34,244 nt of DNA from Lachnospiraceae bacterium UBA7589 (GTDB taxonomy: Bacteria; Bacillota; Clostridia; Lachnospirales; Lachnospiraceae), in NCBI GenBank assembly GCA_002476495.1, contig DLKL01000051.1:81887-116130 (forward strand), given 5' to 3'. Each line of letters starts with the position of its first letter. Within the stretch, counting starts at the first letter, position 1. The notes beneath the pieces were generated by a model. The model was not told where the DNA came from. It ran no database searches and saw nothing but the letters and a program-made list of their open reading frames with translations. Position numbers and translations under genes: made by a program. Positions 18,098 to 25,285 of the stretch are shown piece by piece.

Positions 18098-19057
18098 ATG
18101 AAAAAGGAAGAAATTCGTGAAATCCCGGTATATATGTTTCTGGGTTTTTTGGAAAGCGGGAAAACCACATTTGCAAATGAAACCCTGATTGACAGAGGTT
18201 TTACAGAGGGAGATCCAACTCTTTTGCTTGTATGTGAAGAGGGTATAGAGGAATATGATGTAGAATACCTTAAAAGTAAAAATATATATGTAGAGTATTT
18301 GGAAGAAAATGATGTAAATACTGAACATCTTCTTGATTTGCAGGATAAGTACAATCCAACGAGAGTAATGATAGAATATAACGGTACCTGGAAACTTGAA
18401 AAGCTTTTTGGCACAAGAGTTCCCAAAGGCTGGACTGTTGTGCAGGTTATAACCTTTGTAGATGCCACAACCTTTGATGTATATCTTGCAAATATGAAAT
18501 CTCTTATTATGGAAAATTTGGCTACAGCTGATATGATTGTATTCAACCGTTGCGATGAGAATACAAAAAAAGCAGAATACCGAAGGAGTATAAAGGCTGT
18601 TAACCGTAGAGCACAGATCATATTTGAAAATAAGGATGGACTTGCCGAGGTAGGAGATGAGGAGCTTGATTTGCCATATGACATTGATCAGCCTGTAATC
18701 AAGCTGGAGGATGAGGATTTTGGCATATGGTATATTGATTCCTGCGACAATCCTGCCAAATATGAAGGAAAAGAGATAGAATTCAAAGCAATGGTTCACA
18801 GACCTTCCGGCTATAAGGATAATGAATTTGTTTCGGGAAGATTTGCAATGACATGCTGTGCGGATGATGTGGCTTTTATAGGATTTAAATGCTATTACCA
18901 GGGAGCAAAGGAGCTTAAGGACAGGGAATGGGTTATTGTTAAAGGAGTTATAAACAGTGAATACTATCCTGAGTTTGAAGGAGAGGGACCTGTAATAAAG
19001 GTAAGTAAGGTTTTACATTGTGAACCTGCCGAGGAAGAATTGGTTTATTTTAACTAA
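18098..19057 (+). CDS. G3E GTPase fused to a DUF1980-type C-terminal domain
   Basis: The 319-residue protein has an N-terminal G3E GTPase domain (about 8-180) with Walker A GFLESGKTT (16-24) and guanine motif N150-R-C-D153. The segment after the first strand (VCEEGIEEYD) lacks the CxCC metal motif of its neighbour. The C-terminal part (about 215-312) resembles the conserved end of DUF1980/TIGR03943 (YcgQ-type) proteins: GKEIEFKAMVHRP, FVSGRFAMTCCADDVAFIG (C253, C254, D256, D257) and REWVIVKGVI. In YcgQ that domain belongs to a membrane protein paired with a DUF318 permease; here it is soluble and joined to a GTPase. AC-GGAAGG precedes the ATG. It is 30 bases after the His-rich GTPase and is likely its partner. 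Confidence 0.8.
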   Translation: MKKEEIREIPVYMFLGFLESGKTTFANETLIDRGFTEGDPTLLLVCEEGIEEYDVEYLKSKNIYVEYLEENDVNTEHLLDLQDKYNPTRVMIEYNGTWKLEKLFGTRVPKGWTVVQVITFVDATTFDVYLANMKSLIMENLATADMIVFNRCDENTKKAEYRRSIKAVNRRAQIIFENKDGLAEVGDEELDLPYDIDQPVIKLEDEDFGIWYIDSCDNPAKYEGKEIEFKAMVHRPSGYKDNEFVSGRFAMTCCADDVAFIGFKCYYQGAKELKDREWVIVKGVINSEYYPEFEGEGPVIKVSKVLHCEPAEEELVYFN

Positions 19058-19088
19058 GTTTTTAACATAATGTCGTAAAGAGGCTTGT

Positions 19089-19526
19089 ATGGAAGATATA
19101 ATGGGGAAAAAGAAAAGCAGCTTTATCTGTATTATACTGGCATTTTTTATATTATTGTCAGAGTTATACTTTGAGCCCGAGGTATCAAAGTATGATTTGC
19201 TGTGCCCTTATACAAAAAACAGCGAAAATGTTATTTCCCCGGTCAGCCAAAAAGACTTATGTAAAGCATGTACCACCAGAATGCTTGGCATAAGGGATAC
19301 ATCAAAGTATATAGAAACAATTTCAAGGTACAATTCAAATAATAGTAGTGCAAAAAATAGTATTTTTTACTTTTTCTGTTATGGGGAAGGCTCTTTGAAA
19401 TGTAATTTTTTTTGTAATAATTATGCCGTAGTTCATCTTAAAAATAAGAACAATATATATTTAAACGGAGTTATATTGACAGCTTTTATCCACAAATCTG
19501 ATGGAAAAAAGCGAAGCATATGTTAG
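19089..19526 (+). CDS. Cys-rich exported or membrane-anchored protein of unknown family
   Basis: I do not recognise this 145-residue protein. It starts with a basic stretch (GKKKS) and a hydrophobic segment (about 12-27), which can be a signal peptide or anchor. The rest is polar with eight Cys in total, including LLCPY, CKAC, FFCYG and KCNFFC, so disulfides or metal binding are possible. The start at 19089 follows AAGAGG with good spacing; the ATG at 19101 is an alternative. It lies 31 bases after the G3E-DUF1980 gene in the same direction, which suggests co-transcription and a role in the same metal-related process (inference). Confidence 0.6.
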   Translation: MEDIMGKKKSSFICIILAFFILLSELYFEPEVSKYDLLCPYTKNSENVISPVSQKDLCKACTTRMLGIRDTSKYIETISRYNSNNSSAKNSIFYFFCYGEGSLKCNFFCNNYAVVHLKNKNNIYLNGVILTAFIHKSDGKKRSIC

Positions 19527-19534
19527 CTTTTCCA

Positions 19535-19560
19535 ACCTGATGATAAGAAATATCAGCAGG
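19535..19560 (+). repeat. Hairpin element, copy 1 (shared 18-mer)
   Basis: TGATA and TATCA pair around AGAAA, with outer CCTG/CAGG pairs. The core GATGATAAGAAATATCAG (19539-19556) recurs identically at 23689-23706. This copy lies in the leader of the small membrane protein gene. Confidence 0.6.
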
Positions 19561-19595
19561 ATGCTATTTTTGTGTTTAAAAAGGAGGTTATACAT

Positions 19596-19742
19596 ATGGT
19601 TATGAATATAATTGCAGGCATTATGTGTGCTATTGTTGTAATAGTCGGAATATATGGATGGCTGATGGAAAATGCCGGCAGCTTTAAAGATAAGGACGAG
19701 AAAACTAAGGAAATGGAAGATGATAATAAGAAAGCATCATGA
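19596..19742 (+). CDS. Small membrane protein (48 residues)
   Basis: The ATG at 19596 follows a near-perfect AAAGGAGG site and opens a 48-codon frame. The product has a single transmembrane helix (about residues 4-23, MNIIAGIMCAIVVIVGIYGW) and then a charged cytoplasmic-looking tail (FKDKDEKTKEMEDDNKKAS). Its stop overlaps the sfsA start (ATGA), which indicates translational coupling. The family is not recognised. Possible roles include a small regulator of a membrane complex, but nothing in the sequence proves it. It is short enough to be missed by annotation pipelines. Confidence 0.75.
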   Translation: MVMNIIAGIMCAIVVIVGIYGWLMENAGSFKDKDEKTKEMEDDNKKAS

Positions 19743-20428
19743 AGTATAATAATATAGTCCAAGGAGAATTTATTGAAAGACCGAACAGGTTTATTGCAAG
19801 AGTAAGGATTGAAGAAAAAGAAGAAATTGTCCATGTAAAAAATACAGGCAGATGCAAGGAAATATTAATTCCGGGAGCAAAGGTTTATCTGGAAAAAAGT
19901 AATAATCCGAACAGAAAGACCTCATATGACCTTGTTGCAGCCTGTAAGGGTGACAGGATAATTAATATAGATTCCCAGCTTCCAAATTACCTGGTTGAGG
20001 AGTGGCTTAAAAATCAATCTCTCATAACTGATATAAAATATGTAAAAAGAGAAAAAACTTTTGGTAATTCCCGATTTGACTTCTATATTGAAACGGAACA
20101 AAGAAAAATATTCATGGAAGTAAAGGGTGTTACTCTGGAAAATAGTAATATAGTCAGCTTTCCGGATGCACCTACATCAAGAGGCGTTAAACATGTTTAT
20201 GAGCTGATAAAAGCAAAAGAACAGGGATATGATGCTTGGATATTTTTTGTTGTGCAAATGCAGCAAGTGGATTGTTTTATGCCGGCATGGGACAAGGATC
20301 CTGAGTTTTCGGGAGCCCTTAAAAAGGCAGAGGAAAATGGCGTTAATATAATTGCCTATGATTGTCTGGTGGATAAAGACCGGGTGGTGATAAATTACCC
20401 GGTGAGCTGTATTTTTGACAGGACTTGA
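19739..20428 (+). CDS. sfsA: SfsA family protein (sugar fermentation stimulation protein)
   Basis: The 229 residues fit SfsA: an N-terminal OB-like part (FIERPNRFIARVRI, HVKNTGRCKEIL) and a nuclease-like core with FGNSRFDFYIE and FMEVKGVTLEN, followed by FPDAPTSRGVKHVYEL. The core Asp, Glu and Lys pattern (D...EVKG) is that of a restriction-endonuclease-like fold. In E. coli SfsA was linked to maltose fermentation and DNA binding; its real function is unclear. Translation appears coupled to the 48-residue protein upstream by the ATGA overlap. Its presence inside a metal region is a neighbourhood fact, not evidence of a metal role. Confidence 0.93.
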   Translation: MKYNNIVQGEFIERPNRFIARVRIEEKEEIVHVKNTGRCKEILIPGAKVYLEKSNNPNRKTSYDLVAACKGDRIINIDSQLPNYLVEEWLKNQSLITDIKYVKREKTFGNSRFDFYIETEQRKIFMEVKGVTLENSNIVSFPDAPTSRGVKHVYELIKAKEQGYDAWIFFVVQMQQVDCFMPAWDKDPEFSGALKKAEENGVNIIAYDCLVDKDRVVINYPVSCIFDRT

Positions 20429-20441
20429 ATTATGACAGGTC

Positions 20442-20470
20442 TTTACTAATTTTAATTTTAATGTTATATT
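20442..20470 (+). promoter_or_regulatory. Promoter of znuCB
   Basis: TTTACT (20442-20447) and TATATT (20465-20470) have 17-base spacing, and TGT before the -10 gives an extended form. The start codon is at 20508. No copy of the palindrome found at the zur promoter is visible here. Confidence 0.55.
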
Positions 20471-20507
20471 ATCGCTGTATTAAAGCAAAATGAGGAAGGA
20501 ATGTATT

Positions 20508-21218
20508 ATGTCACTTTTGACTTGTGAAAATGCTTCTTTTGGATATGAAGGAAAAATCGTGGTGGAAAACCTTAATTTCAGGGTGGAGAAAAATGATTAT
20601 CTATGTATAATCGGAGAAAACGGTTCGGGAAAGAGTACTCTTATGAAGGGAATTCTCGGGTTGAAGTCACCGATGTCCGGTACTATAACCACAGGAGACG
20701 GGCTGAAACAAAATGAAATCGGATATCTTCCGCAACAGACTATTGTTCAAAGAGATTTTCCCGCATCAGTAATGGAGATAGTTATGTCAGGTTTCCTTAA
20801 TCATAGTGGACTCAGACCTTTTTATAATAAAATGGAAAGGAAGCATGCCATGGAAATTATGGAAAAACTGGGAATAGATAATCTTTCCAAAAGATGCTAC
20901 AGGGATTTGTCGGGAGGCCAGCAGCAGAGAACTCTGCTTGCCCGGGCTCTTTGCGCAACAGGGAAAATGCTTCTTCTCGATGAACCGGTAGCAGGTCTTG
21001 ATCCTGTTGTTACAGCGGAAATGTATGAACTGATAAACAGACAGAATAAGGAAGGAATTACAATAATCATGATATCCCATGATATAAGCTGTGCTGTCAA
21101 ATACGCAAACAGAATATTGCATGTCAGCGACAAATCCGAGTTTTTTTATGATAAACAGGATTTCCTTAACAGTAAAATATATAAGGAACTGTTAAATTCC
21201 GAGGGAGGTATAGGATAG
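20508..21218 (+). CDS. znuC: Zinc (or manganese) ABC transporter, ATP-binding protein
   Basis: This ATPase drives metal import with ZnuB and ZnuA. The 236-residue form starts at the ATG at 20508, which follows GAGGAAGGA; an in-frame ATG at 20490 is less well placed. Walker A is GENGSGKS (36-43), the Q-loop lies near LPQQ, the ABC signature is LSGGQ (134-138) and Walker B ends DEP (158-160). The sequence fits the ZnuC/MntB/TroB branch (metal import, group A-I). The stop overlaps the GTG start of znuB. Zinc over manganese is preferred because of the Fur-family gene and His-rich ZnuA next door, but this is inference. Confidence 0.9.
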   Translation: MSLLTCENASFGYEGKIVVENLNFRVEKNDYLCIIGENGSGKSTLMKGILGLKSPMSGTITTGDGLKQNEIGYLPQQTIVQRDFPASVMEIVMSGFLNHSGLRPFYNKMERKHAMEIMEKLGIDNLSKRCYRDLSGGQQQRTLLARALCATGKMLLLDEPVAGLDPVVTAEMYELINRQNKEGITIIMISHDISCAVKYANRILHVSDKSEFFYDKQDFLNSKIYKELLNSEGGIG

Positions 21219-22057
21219 TGGATACCATAGAAAAGCTTTATTACTATTTTCAACATCCGTTTGTTGTCAGGGCGTTTATTGTTGGCATACTTATTGCTTT
21301 TTGTGCTTCTTTGCTTGGGGTAACTCTTGTTTTGAAGAGATTTTCATTTATTGGAGATGGACTGTCCCATGTGGCTTTTGGAGCAATGTGTATAGCAATG
21401 ATACTTAAATTTACCAACAACAATCTGCTTATTTTGCCTGTAACTGTTGTTGCGGCTGTTTTGATGCTTAAAACAGGGCAGAACACCAGGATAAACGGAG
21501 ATGCAGTTATTGCCATAATATCTGTAGGTTCGCTGGCTCTGGGATATCTTCTTATGAATATTTTTCCTACGTCACAGAATATTTCAACAGATGTGTGTAC
21601 AACTCTGTTCGGTTCTTCTTCAATGCTGACTCTGACAGATTTTGATGTTAAGCTTTGTATTGTTATGTCAGTGCTTATTCTGGTATTTTATGTTTTGTTT
21701 TATAACAAAATATTTGCAATTACATTTGACGAAAACTTTTCAAAAGCAACGGGTATAAATGCGGGGGTATATAACATTTCCATGGCTGTGGTTATTGCAG
21801 TGATAATAGTTCTTGCCATGAATCTGGTTGGCTCACTTCTGGTATCGGCCCTGATTATATTTCCGGCATTATCGGCAATGAGGATTTTTAAGAATTTTAA
21901 AGCTGTAGTAATCAGTGCGGCTATTTTTAGCATTGTATGTGCAGTTATCGGACTTTTGATATCACTTCTCGCCGATACACCTGTTGGCCCAACTATTGTA
22001 GTGGTGGATTTATGTGGATTTATAATGTTTTCTCTGATAGGGGCTGTATTTGAATAA
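21218..22057 (+). CDS. znuB: Zinc (or manganese) ABC transporter, membrane permease
   Basis: The permease has 279 residues with about eight hydrophobic helices and matches the ABC-3 metal permease family (ZnuB/TroC/MntC). Recognisable blocks are FCASLLGVTLVLKRFSFIGDGLSHVAFG and the later NLVGSLLVSALIIFPALSA. The start is the GTG at 21218, whose G is the last base of the znuC stop codon; GAGGGAGG lies upstream. The overlap shows that znuC and znuB are co-translated. The zur gene begins 149 bases later with its own promoter. Confidence 0.92.
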   Translation: MDTIEKLYYYFQHPFVVRAFIVGILIAFCASLLGVTLVLKRFSFIGDGLSHVAFGAMCIAMILKFTNNNLLILPVTVVAAVLMLKTGQNTRINGDAVIAIISVGSLALGYLLMNIFPTSQNISTDVCTTLFGSSSMLTLTDFDVKLCIVMSVLILVFYVLFYNKIFAITFDENFSKATGINAGVYNISMAVVIAVIIVLAMNLVGSLLVSALIIFPALSAMRIFKNFKAVVISAAIFSIVCAVIGLLISLLADTPVGPTIVVVDLCGFIMFSLIGAVFE

Positions 22058-22109
22058 TATATCGTGATGATTTTCATCTGACTATGTTGTCATGGAAATT
22101 ATTACAAAA

Positions 22110-22124
22110 TGCAAATTATTTGCA
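22110..22124. promoter_or_regulatory. Operator palindrome 1 of zur-znuA
   Basis: TGCAAATTATTTGCA is a 15-base palindrome (TGCAAA-N3-TTTGCA) lying just upstream of the -35 box at 22133. It has the same half-sites as operator 2. Confidence 0.75.
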
Positions 22125-22132
22125 AATTTAGA

Positions 22133-22160
22133 TTGACACATCTTTATAGTGTGATATAAT
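22133..22160 (+). promoter_or_regulatory. Strong promoter of zur-znuA
   Basis: A perfect TTGACA (22133-22138) and a perfect TATAAT (22155-22160) are separated by 16 bases, with TGA before the -10 box. Palindromes flank it on both sides, so this strong promoter is expected to be tightly repressed. Confidence 0.85.
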
Positions 22161-22167
22161 TCTAAAT

Positions 22168-22182
22168 TGCAAATGGTTTGCA
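22168..22182. promoter_or_regulatory. Operator palindrome 2 of zur-znuA
   Basis: TGCAAATGGTTTGCA has the same TGCAAA-N3-TTTGCA form and starts 7 bases after the -10 box, covering the predicted transcription start. Bound repressor would block initiation. Confidence 0.75.
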
Positions 22183-22206
22183 TTTTTTGCATGGAGGGAT
22201 ATTCAT

Positions 22207-22650
22207 ATGAGAAAAAGTGGTTCATACAATACAGAAAAAAGGAATAAGATAATGGAGTATCTTATTAATCATAAGGATGAAAATATAAGCGTCAGGGAGA
22301 TTGAGACTTACCTTGAACAGGAGGGTATCGGAGCAAATTTGACCACTATATACAGATATCTGGACAGACTGGTTGAGGAGGGCTGCGTATTAAAGCATAA
22401 TGATGAGGGCGGCAGTAAATCAACCTTCCAGTATATTACGCCTGACGGAGAATGCTGTAATCACCTGCATATGATATGCAGCAGATGTGGAAAAATTTAT
22501 CATATGAATTGTGAATATATGAAAGAACTGGCTATACATATATTTGAACATCACAATTTTGCACTTGATTGCAAAACATCAATGTTGTATGGAATTTGCA
22601 ATAGCTGTGACAATAATAATATAGAAAAGAGTGATAGAAATGAAATATAA
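22207..22650 (+). CDS. zur: Fur-family metal-responsive repressor, probably Zur
   Basis: The 147-residue protein has an N-terminal winged helix (about 8-75, with ANLTTIYRYLDRLVEEGCV as the recognition region) and a metal-binding dimerisation domain. The structural zinc site is made by C91-x-x-C94 and C131-x-x-C134, and the NHLHMIC segment carries sensing His residues. A GGAGGG site precedes the ATG. It is transcribed ahead of znuA, with an 11-base overlap, and downstream of znuCB. That context favours Zur over Fur or PerR. It probably binds the two palindromes at its own promoter. Confidence 0.88.
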   Translation: MRKSGSYNTEKRNKIMEYLINHKDENISVREIETYLEQEGIGANLTTIYRYLDRLVEEGCVLKHNDEGGSKSTFQYITPDGECCNHLHMICSRCGKIYHMNCEYMKELAIHIFEHHNFALDCKTSMLYGICNSCDNNNIEKSDRNEI

Positions 22651-23626
22651 TTATATTAAGCTTTGTATTGCGGCAATGGCAACTATTGTAGTAATGATGT
22701 TAACCGGTTGTAAAAATACATACAAAGATCAGACAGATAAGATTAATATTGTATGCACCACCTTTGCCCAATATGATTGGGTAAGAGAAATAGCAGGAGA
22801 TAACATGAGTGGTATTAATTTGGTTTTATTAGGAAATGGGGCAGATATGCATAGTTACCAGCCAACAACCGGAGATATACTTACTATATCAGATGCAGAT
22901 ATGTTTATATATGTGGGTGGTATATCTGAGGAATGGGTAAAAAATGTGCAAAAACAGTCTGAAAACCCGAATATGATTGTAATAAATATGATGGATGTTC
23001 TTGGAAACCAGCTTTACGAAGAGGAACATATAGAGGGAATGGAGGAGGAACATGAGCATGATCATAGTCAGGTTATAGAATATGACGAGCATGTCTGGCT
23101 ATCTCTTAGAAATGCAATCAAAATATGCGAATCCATAAAGGATGGGCTGGTAACTCTTGATAATGCAAACGAGGAAGAATATAATACTAACTATAACAAT
23201 TATGTTAAGAAGTTAGAAGAAGTTGATAAAGAGTATGAAATGGCAGTGGATAATGCAAGCTGCAAAACCCTGTTGTTTGGTGACAGATTTCCGTTTATAT
23301 ATATGATAAAGGATTATGGATTAAAATATTATGCGGCTTTTGTGGGTTGCTCAGCGGAGACTGAAGCAAGCTTTGAAACAGTTACATTTCTGGCAAATAA
23401 GCTTGACGAATTAAATCTTCCGGCAATACTAATCGTGGAGGGCTCAAAGGTCAATCTGGCAAAAACAATTAATGAGAGCACAAAAAATGGAAATTATCCT
23501 ATATATACATTGGATTCTATGCAAAATGTAACCATAGATAATATTGAAAATGGAAAAACATACATTGACACAATGAAATCAAATCTTGAAATTCTGAAGA
23601 AAGCATTGGGATATGTAGAAAGCTAA
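22640..23626 (+). CDS. znuA: Zinc (or manganese) ABC transporter, substrate-binding lipoprotein
   Basis: ZnuA captures metal outside the cell and hands it to ZnuB. I chose the ATG at 22640 (328 residues); a GTG at 22631 adds three residues. The N terminus is a lipoprotein signal ending in LTGC, so the mature protein is anchored at the Cys. Metal ligands are suggested by the conserved His in GADMHSYQPTTGD. An acidic His-rich loop, with HEHDHSQ followed by DEHVWLS, is typical of zinc-binding ZnuA. A further glutamate and acidic pocket lie in the second lobe. It overlaps zur by 11 bases, so the two are translationally coupled. Confidence 0.9.
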   Translation: MKYNYIKLCIAAMATIVVMMLTGCKNTYKDQTDKINIVCTTFAQYDWVREIAGDNMSGINLVLLGNGADMHSYQPTTGDILTISDADMFIYVGGISEEWVKNVQKQSENPNMIVINMMDVLGNQLYEEEHIEGMEEEHEHDHSQVIEYDEHVWLSLRNAIKICESIKDGLVTLDNANEEEYNTNYNNYVKKLEEVDKEYEMAVDNASCKTLLFGDRFPFIYMIKDYGLKYYAAFVGCSAETEASFETVTFLANKLDELNLPAILIVEGSKVNLAKTINESTKNGNYPIYTLDSMQNVTIDNIENGKTYIDTMKSNLEILKKALGYVES

Positions 23627-23688
23627 TTCACAATTTCTTGACATTTTTATCAAAAAAACACCATAGATTAGGAATATTATACTAATAA

Positions 23689-23706
23689 GATGATAAGAAA
23701 TATCAG
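23689..23706 (+). repeat. Hairpin element, copy 2 (shared 18-mer)
   Basis: GATGATAAGAAATATCAG is identical to 19539-19556. TGATA/TATCA forms a short stem, and its 3' end touches the ribosome site of the protease gene. Confidence 0.6.
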
Positions 23707-23715
23707 GGAAAGGAT

Positions 23716-25197
23716 ATGGTGTATATGGCAAATAATAATGATGGTAATTCATTTTATAATATGAGCACAAAGGATTATATTAATGTAATTGCCGAAAACG
23801 CAAATATGAATAATCAGGAAAATATCCGGTCAGATAATTACAATAATTTGTATGACATGGATTATAACAATGGACATGAGTCGGCTGATGAGAGTGAGGA
23901 TTATACCAGCAAGCTAATATCAAACAGTAAAAAGAAACCTTGTAAGCAAAACAGGAAGAAAGGTATTGGCAGGCTTGTGTGTCGTTTTGCAACACTCACT
24001 GCCAGCGCATTGATATTTGGCGGTGTGGCAGCATTGATGTTTAATTTTATTAATAATAAGCTGGATAACAAAAACAAGGATAGTGTTGCTATAGTGGAGG
24101 AAACACCCCGGGAAAATAATCATACCGGTACAAATGATGATACAGTGGATAATACTGTGACAGAGGGAATAATTGATACTGTATCCACTGATTCAGGAGA
24201 GGCTACTTCTGCTTTGGATGTGTCTGATATTGCCCAAAATGCCATGCCATCGGTGGTTGCCATAACTGTAAAAGCTGTTGAGGAGTATAACTATGGCATG
24301 TTTGGTGGAAATTATGAATATGAGACTGAAGGATCTGGTTCAGGAATAATAATCGGTCAAAACGACAAAGAACTTCTTATTGTAACCAACAACCATGTTG
24401 TGTCAGATGCTAATACTGTCAGTGTGTCATTTATAGACGGAAGTGTATATGAAGCTAAGGTTAAGGGAACCGACAGTGAAAATGATCTTGCGGTTATAGT
24501 TGTTTCCTTAAATGAGCTGACAGAGGATACTAAATCCCAGATTAAGATTGCAAAACTTGGAAATTCTGATTTGCTTGAGGTAGGTGAGCAGGTTGTTGCT
24601 ATAGGTAATGCCCTTGGATACGGACAATCTGTTACGACAGGTATAGTAAGTGCGGTAAACAGAATGAACAGTACTAATGCAACTCCTCTGATTCAGACAG
24701 ATGCTGCGATTAATCCGGGTAATAGCGGAGGAGCGCTTATCAACATGAAGGGTGAGGTTATTGGAATTAACTCTTCAAAGTACATGTCAACCGATGTTGA
24801 GGGAATGGGTTATGCCATCCCTGTATCAGCAATTGAGGATATTTTGGATGATTTGGTAAACAGAGAAACCAGGGAAAAGGTTGATAAAGATAAAATAGGC
24901 TATCTTGGTGTGGGATGTGCAACAATAAATGATGATGCGGCAAACATGTATGGGATGCCTAAGGGAGCACTTGTTTCTGAAGTAAAGAGTGGTTCGCCTG
25001 CCAGAAAGGCCGGTATTAAGAAAAATAATATAATAGTGGAATTTGATGGCATTAGTATTTCAAGTGCAGAGCAATTAGTCGATCTTCTGGAGTATTATGA
25101 AGCAGGTGAGACAGTAACTGTAAAGGTCGCGTATCTGTCAGGAGAAGAATATAAGGAAAAGGAAATAGATATTGAACTTGGTAACAGGGCTTCATAA
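23716..25197 (+). CDS. htrA: HtrA/DegP-type membrane-anchored serine protease
   Basis: A 493-residue protein with a long Asn/Asp-rich cytoplasmic N terminus (1-85), one transmembrane helix (about 88-110), an extracytoplasmic linker, a trypsin-like protease domain (about 170-380) and one PDZ domain (about 395-487). The catalytic triad is H227 (TNNHVVSD), D257 (SENDLAV) and S337 (NPGNSGGAL). Such proteases degrade or refold misfolded envelope proteins. The start at 23716 follows AGGG with a 7-base gap; the ATG at 23725 is an alternative. It lies 89 bases after znuA and is preceded by the 18-mer hairpin. It is convergent with the large activase gene. Confidence 0.94.
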   Translation: MVYMANNNDGNSFYNMSTKDYINVIAENANMNNQENIRSDNYNNLYDMDYNNGHESADESEDYTSKLISNSKKKPCKQNRKKGIGRLVCRFATLTASALIFGGVAALMFNFINNKLDNKNKDSVAIVEETPRENNHTGTNDDTVDNTVTEGIIDTVSTDSGEATSALDVSDIAQNAMPSVVAITVKAVEEYNYGMFGGNYEYETEGSGSGIIIGQNDKELLIVTNNHVVSDANTVSVSFIDGSVYEAKVKGTDSENDLAVIVVSLNELTEDTKSQIKIAKLGNSDLLEVGEQVVAIGNALGYGQSVTTGIVSAVNRMNSTNATPLIQTDAAINPGNSGGALINMKGEVIGINSSKYMSTDVEGMGYAIPVSAIEDILDDLVNRETREKVDKDKIGYLGVGCATINDDAANMYGMPKGALVSEVKSGSPARKAGIKKNNIIVEFDGISISSAEQLVDLLEYYEAGETVTVKVAYLSGEEYKEKEIDIELGNRAS

Positions 25198-25239
25198 ATG
25201 TGATTTTTAAAATGGATTAAGGACATAATGAAAAATAAC

Positions 25240-25282
25240 GGTCAGTCATATAAATTATGACTGACCATTATTGTTGTTTTTT
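25240..25282. terminator. Bidirectional terminator between htrA and the activase gene
   Basis: GGTCAGTCATA (25240-25250) pairs perfectly with TATGACTGACC (25256-25266) around TAAAT. T-rich sequence follows on the + strand (ATTATTGTTGTTTTTT) and an A-rich stretch precedes it, giving a T-rich tail on the - strand as well. Confidence 0.9.
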
Positions 25283-25285
25283 AAA

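Noticed and set aside
20418..20445. Weak stem GACTTG/CAGGTC followed by TTTACTAATTTT after sfsA
   Set aside because: Six pairs with a wobble and an interrupted T run; it also overlaps the likely -35 of znuCB, so a terminator call is not justified.
22064..22076. GATGA-TTT-TCATC after znuB as a terminator
   Set aside because: Only five pairs with a three-base loop and no T run.
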